DNA of 9,079 nt from Alphaproteobacteria bacterium (GTDB lineage Bacteria > Pseudomonadota > Alphaproteobacteria > Rs-D84): assembly GCA_017642625.1 (NCBI GenBank), contig JAGCOQ010000003.1:1-9079 (forward strand). The letters are read 5' to 3'. Below, in pieces: positions 6,719-9,079 of the stretch. The notes under the pieces were generated by a model. That model was not told the DNA's origin and ran no database searches. It was given only the letters and a program-made list of their open reading frames with translations. Positions within the stretch are counted from its first letter, which is position 1; the number at the start of each line of letters is the position of its first letter. The translations under genes were made by a program, and so were the position numbers.

Positions 6719-7521
6719 AACTGGTTTTAATGGGAACAAATGATTTTGTTGTCCCAATCTTTGAAGCGGTGCGGAATGCGGGACATGAAATTGTCGCGGT
6801 CTTTACGCGCGCGCCAAAGCCAGTTGGTCGTAAACAGGTTTTGACACCGTCGCCGGTGCATAATTGGGCAAATGAACATAATTTGACGGTGCACACCAAC
6901 ATAAAAGAATATAACTATACACCCGACATGGTGGTCGTTGTGTCGTATGGTGTAATCTTGCGTGAAAATGTTTTGAATTCGGCACCGATTATCAATATTC
7001 ACCCAAGTGATTTGCCGAAATATCGTGGTCCATCACCTATTAGAACTGCGCTATTTAATGGCGATACGACAAGTGCGGTTTGCCTTATGCAACTGGTTGC
7101 GGAAATGGATGCTGGTCCAATCTTTATGCGCACGCCGTTTGAAATTGGTGAAAACGATACCAATGAAATTATTGAAAAACGTGTGTCGCAAATAGGTAGC
7201 GATATGTTGGTTGAATATTTAAATTCACCGGAAAAGTATAAACCGGTGGCGCAAAGTGGCGAACCAACATTTACGCGCAAGTTTACGGGTGATGATGAAA
7301 TAATTGATTGGACAAAACCGGTACGTGAAATCCATAATCAGATTCGTGCGCTGGGGTGCGGACGCACAAAAATAAATGGTATAGAAGTCAAGATTTTGGA
7401 AACTCGCATGGAAAATGGCAAATTGAACATTGTGCGGATTCAACCGGCGGGCAAAAAGCCAATGGATTGGAAAAGTTTCCTTAACGGTCTGCGTGGCTCT
7501 GAAATTAGACTGGGGGAATAG
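6715..7521 (+). CDS. fmt: Methionyl-tRNA formyltransferase with shortened C-terminal domain
   Basis: Transfers a formyl group from 10-formyl-THF to Met-tRNA(fMet) for initiation. The catalytic domain is complete: MKLVLMGTNDF start, the acceptor-stem loop PVGRKQVLTPSPV (36-48, Arg39 equivalent to E. coli Arg42), NIHPSDLPKYRG (94-105, catalytic Asn94 and His96), and EMDAGPIF (130-137, catalytic Asp132). The usual SLLP reads SDLP. The length is 268 versus 315 in E. coli. The C-terminal tRNA-binding domain keeps its beginning (DWTKPVREIHNQIRA, 198-212) and its end (QPAGKKPMDWKSFLNG, 243-258), but about 20-25 residues between are missing relative to E. coli, plus a shorter tail. Because both borders match, this looks like an in-frame internal shortening, not a frameshift. 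It overlaps def by 4 nt. Confidence 0.95.
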   Translation: MKLVLMGTNDFVVPIFEAVRNAGHEIVAVFTRAPKPVGRKQVLTPSPVHNWANEHNLTVHTNIKEYNYTPDMVVVVSYGVILRENVLNSAPIINIHPSDLPKYRGPSPIRTALFNGDTTSAVCLMQLVAEMDAGPIFMRTPFEIGENDTNEIIEKRVSQIGSDMLVEYLNSPEKYKPVAQSGEPTFTRKFTGDDEIIDWTKPVREIHNQIRALGCGRTKINGIEVKILETRMENGKLNIVRIQPAGKKPMDWKSFLNGLRGSEIRLGE

Positions 7522-7523
7522 TT

Positions 7524-7889
7524 ATGTGTTTGAATATCGGACGCGATTTTTGGTGTGCTTATCAAGGCAGATGGGTTGCCGAATCTGAATTTAATGGTGC
7601 TGAATCTGGCTATTACCACGAACCTAAAAACGGAACACCGTATATGGCGGCATCATTGGGGCCGTGTGAATGTTTGACGTGTCCGGCAACAGATAAAAGG
7701 TCATGTCAGTGGCATTTGTGTGATCAGGTAAGAAAACTGAGTGAAGAACAGCGTTTAAAGTTGCAAAAACGTGCAAATGCTTTTGATGCGCATGGTAATT
7801 TTGTTGGGTCGTTAACTGATCTTAAAGAACTTGAAAGCAGATGCAGTCGTTGTATGCGGCAATATAAAATGAACGGTAAATTAAGGTAA
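7524..7889 (+). CDS. Cys-rich hypothetical protein, possible metal-binding (orf121)
   Basis: I do not recognise this 121-residue protein. It has nine Cys: 2, 11, 48, 50, 53, 61, 66, 107 and 110. The cluster CECLTCPATDKRSC (48-61) has spacing C-x-C-x2-C-x7-C, and a C-x2-C (107-110) follows after a charged, helix-like stretch (68-90). This suggests Zn or Fe-S binding, or a redox role; that is inference. It has no signal peptide or membrane segment, so is probably cytosolic. The start is supported by the GGGGGA tract just before the fmt stop, and only 2 nt separate it from fmt, so it is in the operon. The next gene repeats the same Cys motif, so the two look like paralogues. Codon use appears like that of its neighbours. 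Confidence 0.85.
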   Translation: MCLNIGRDFWCAYQGRWVAESEFNGAESGYYHEPKNGTPYMAASLGPCECLTCPATDKRSCQWHLCDQVRKLSEEQRLKLQKRANAFDAHGNFVGSLTDLKELESRCSRCMRQYKMNGKLR

Positions 7890-7907
7890 TGGTAAAAGGG
7901 TATTAAA

Positions 7908-8129
7908 ATGGCAAATGGTATTGATTGCTTGAAATATTGTAGTTTGACGACCGAAGGGTATAATGAAATTGTAAACAGACCAGATGATGTTAGATGCCCG
8001 TGTTTGGGTTGCGCAGGTGCAAAATCGGCATCTTGCGATACAGTTAATTTGTCGGCAAAATTATTAATAGAATTGGATTTTTTACAAAAAATGCGTTGCA
8101 ATAAATGCAAATACTATAACGGCAGATAA
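7908..8129 (+). CDS. Small Cys-rich hypothetical protein, paralogue-like to the preceding gene (orf73)
   Basis: An unrecognised 73-residue protein with eight Cys: 7, 11, 30, 32, 35, 43, 64 and 67. CPCLGCAGAKSASC (30-43) has exactly the C-x-C-L-x-C-x7-C spacing of the preceding protein, and RCNKC (63-67) followed by NGR at the end parallels RCSRC and NGKLR there. Both also have a Gly-Tyr-(x)-Glu stretch before the first cluster and a Cys at position 11. Metal binding is inferred from the Cys pattern only. AAAGGG lies 7 nt before the ATG, a good ribosome site, with an 18-nt gap from the gene before and 4 nt to truA. Cytosolic as far as can be seen. It is compact, with the helical linker between Cys groups shortened from about 45 to 20 residues. 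Confidence 0.83.
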   Translation: MANGIDCLKYCSLTTEGYNEIVNRPDDVRCPCLGCAGAKSASCDTVNLSAKLLIELDFLQKMRCNKCKYYNGR

Positions 8130-8133
8130 AGTA

Positions 8134-8877
8134 ATGACACGATACAAAGTTGTTCTTGAATATGATGGCACAGATTTAATAGGGTGGCAGGAAAACCGCC
8201 AAGGCCCGTCTGTGCAGTCAATATTATCAGATGCAATTTTTGCGTTCTGTGGCGCACGTCCAGACATTGTTGGCGCAGGTCGGACGGATGCCGGTGTTCA
8301 TGCGATTGGCATGGTTGCACACTTTGATTTGTCGGGTAAAACAGACGCAGAAACCGTTATGCGTGCACTGAACTTTTATTTGGTGAACAAACCTGTTTCA
8401 GTGTTAGATTGCGAAATTGTCGCGGGTAATTTTAATGCACGTTTTGATTGTGTTGCGCGCCACTATATCTATATTGTTTTAAATCGGTCGTCCGCACCGG
8501 TTCTGGATAAGAATCGCGTTTGGTGGGTGCCACGTAAATTAAATGTTGCCGCCATGAAACGCGCAGGTGCATTGTTGGTTGGCAAACATGATTTTACCAG
8601 TTTCCGTGCATCTGAATGTCAGGCAAAAAGCCCGATAAAAACATTGGACGAATGCAGAATCACAAAACGCGGTGATGAAATTATTTTCGAATTTTCTGCG
8701 CGGTCTTTCTTGCATCATCAGGTGCGGAATATGGTCGGCACTTTGGTTGAAATCGGAATCGGCAAACCATACGATATTGAAAAAATATTAAAGGCAAAGA
8801 ATCGCAGCGCGGCGGGTCCAACCGCACCAGCGACGGGCCTCTATTTCGTTAGCGCGGATTATTCCAACGACGATTAG
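8134..8877 (+). CDS. truA: tRNA pseudouridine(38-40) synthase TruA
   Basis: A 247-residue enzyme converting uridines 38-40 of the tRNA anticodon arm to pseudouridine. YKVVLEYDGTDLIGWQ (4-19) is the family N-terminus; GRTDAGVHA (49-57) carries the catalytic Asp52; HDFTSFRASECQ lies in the central region; FLHHQVRNMVGTLVEIG near the C-terminus is the second conserved block. The length fits the family (E. coli 270). The start is 4 nt after the stop of the preceding small gene, with little ribosome-site signal, so translation probably relies on coupling. Its last 29 bp overlap the 3' end of the - strand gene at the right edge, and I see no terminator between them. Confidence 0.97.
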   Translation: MTRYKVVLEYDGTDLIGWQENRQGPSVQSILSDAIFAFCGARPDIVGAGRTDAGVHAIGMVAHFDLSGKTDAETVMRALNFYLVNKPVSVLDCEIVAGNFNARFDCVARHYIYIVLNRSSAPVLDKNRVWWVPRKLNVAAMKRAGALLVGKHDFTSFRASECQAKSPIKTLDECRITKRGDEIIFEFSARSFLHHQVRNMVGTLVEIGIGKPYDIEKILKAKNRSAAGPTAPATGLYFVSADYSNDD

Positions 8878-9079
8878 TTGGTACATAAATTACTTTCCCA
8901 GATTCATAAAGTGTAAATCCGCCGCGCAAGATTTTGTCTGCGCAACGTTCACCCTTGATATCCAAATATGAAACAATAAAGTCAATGTCGTCGTTGTCGC
9001 ATAACATGGCGATATTCTTTTGCAGTGGTAAAAACTTTTGGGTGTATGCGATTTTATGTTTTGGTGTTTCAAAGATATA
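8849..9079 (-). CDS. C-terminal fragment of an unknown protein, 5' end beyond the window
   Basis: Read from the right edge, the - strand is open for 76 codons and ends with TAA at 8851-8849. The end translates to a polar, protein-like sequence including the stretches YIFETPKHKIAY, DNDDIDFIVSYLDIKGERC and YVPTNRRWNNPR. I do not recognise the family. Support comes from the unbroken frame to the edge, a sensible amino-acid composition with coding-like codons, and the absence of any alternative gene in the 200 bp after truA. The stop falls 29 bp inside truA in convergent orientation, a tail-to-tail overlap. No start is visible because the gene continues past 9079, so product and length are open. 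Confidence 0.68.
   Translation of the reverse strand, partial: YIFETPKHKIAYTQKFLPLQKNIAMLCDNDDIDFIVSYLDIKGERCADKILRGGFTLYESGKVIYVPTNRRWNNPR

Noticed and set aside
8918..8946. Possible hairpin GCGCA...TGCGC after truA as a terminator
   Set aside because: A short stem with a 10-nt loop and no T-run on either strand, inside the probable - strand coding region.
8890..9072. - strand open frame of 60 codons after truA
   Set aside because: Its translation does not look protein-like, and another - strand frame is open right through to the window edge and reads better.

Overview
The window is a gene-dense bacterial segment, with ten complete protein genes and one cut by the right edge, and no visible tRNA, rRNA, CRISPR array or insertion sequence. 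The linkage rmuC / def - fmt - (two small genes) - truA resembles the alphaproteobacterial arrangement of peptide deformylase, methionyl-tRNA formyltransferase and tRNA pseudouridine synthase A. Base composition is moderate to AT-leaning. An uncultured, possibly host-associated alphaproteobacterium is my best guess. This is inferred from synteny and protein flavour, not from a database match.

Left part (1-3553, + strand): a full-length RND-family (AcrB/HAE1-type) inner-membrane transporter is followed, after one base, by a NADAR-domain protein (YbiA-like N-glycosidase fold). A strong bidirectional terminator ends the pair. The transporter lacks the charged intramembrane residues that carry proton coupling in AcrB (Asp407, Asp408 and Lys940 become Ser, Asn and Asn). 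The NADAR protein has a Cys cluster where the family normally has its Trp-Gly motif.

Middle (3554-6172): a secreted trypsin/V8-like serine protease on the - strand is divergent from a HAD-IB type phosphatase-like hydrolase on the + strand. The hydrolase then converges, across a second bidirectional terminator, with a short RmuC-like protein on the - strand.

Right part (6173-9079): a 42-bp intergenic region appears to hold two divergent, interlocked promoters, one for rmuC and one for the operon def - fmt - orf121 - orf73 - truA. Def and Fmt act at the two ends of the N-formyl-methionine cycle (Fmt adds formyl to initiator Met-tRNA, Def removes it from nascent protein), and TruA modifies tRNA anticodon arms. 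Between fmt and truA sit two small Cys-rich proteins that share the same C-x-C-L-x-C-x7-C motif and a C-terminal C-x2-C. They look like diverged tandem paralogues of an unrecognised metal-binding family. The window ends in the C-terminal part of an unknown - strand gene whose stop lies inside the 3' end of truA.

The most interesting items are the apparently proton-relay-less RND pump, the tandem Cys-rich pair inside a translation operon, the altered NADAR active-site region, and the Fmt with a shortened C-terminal domain.
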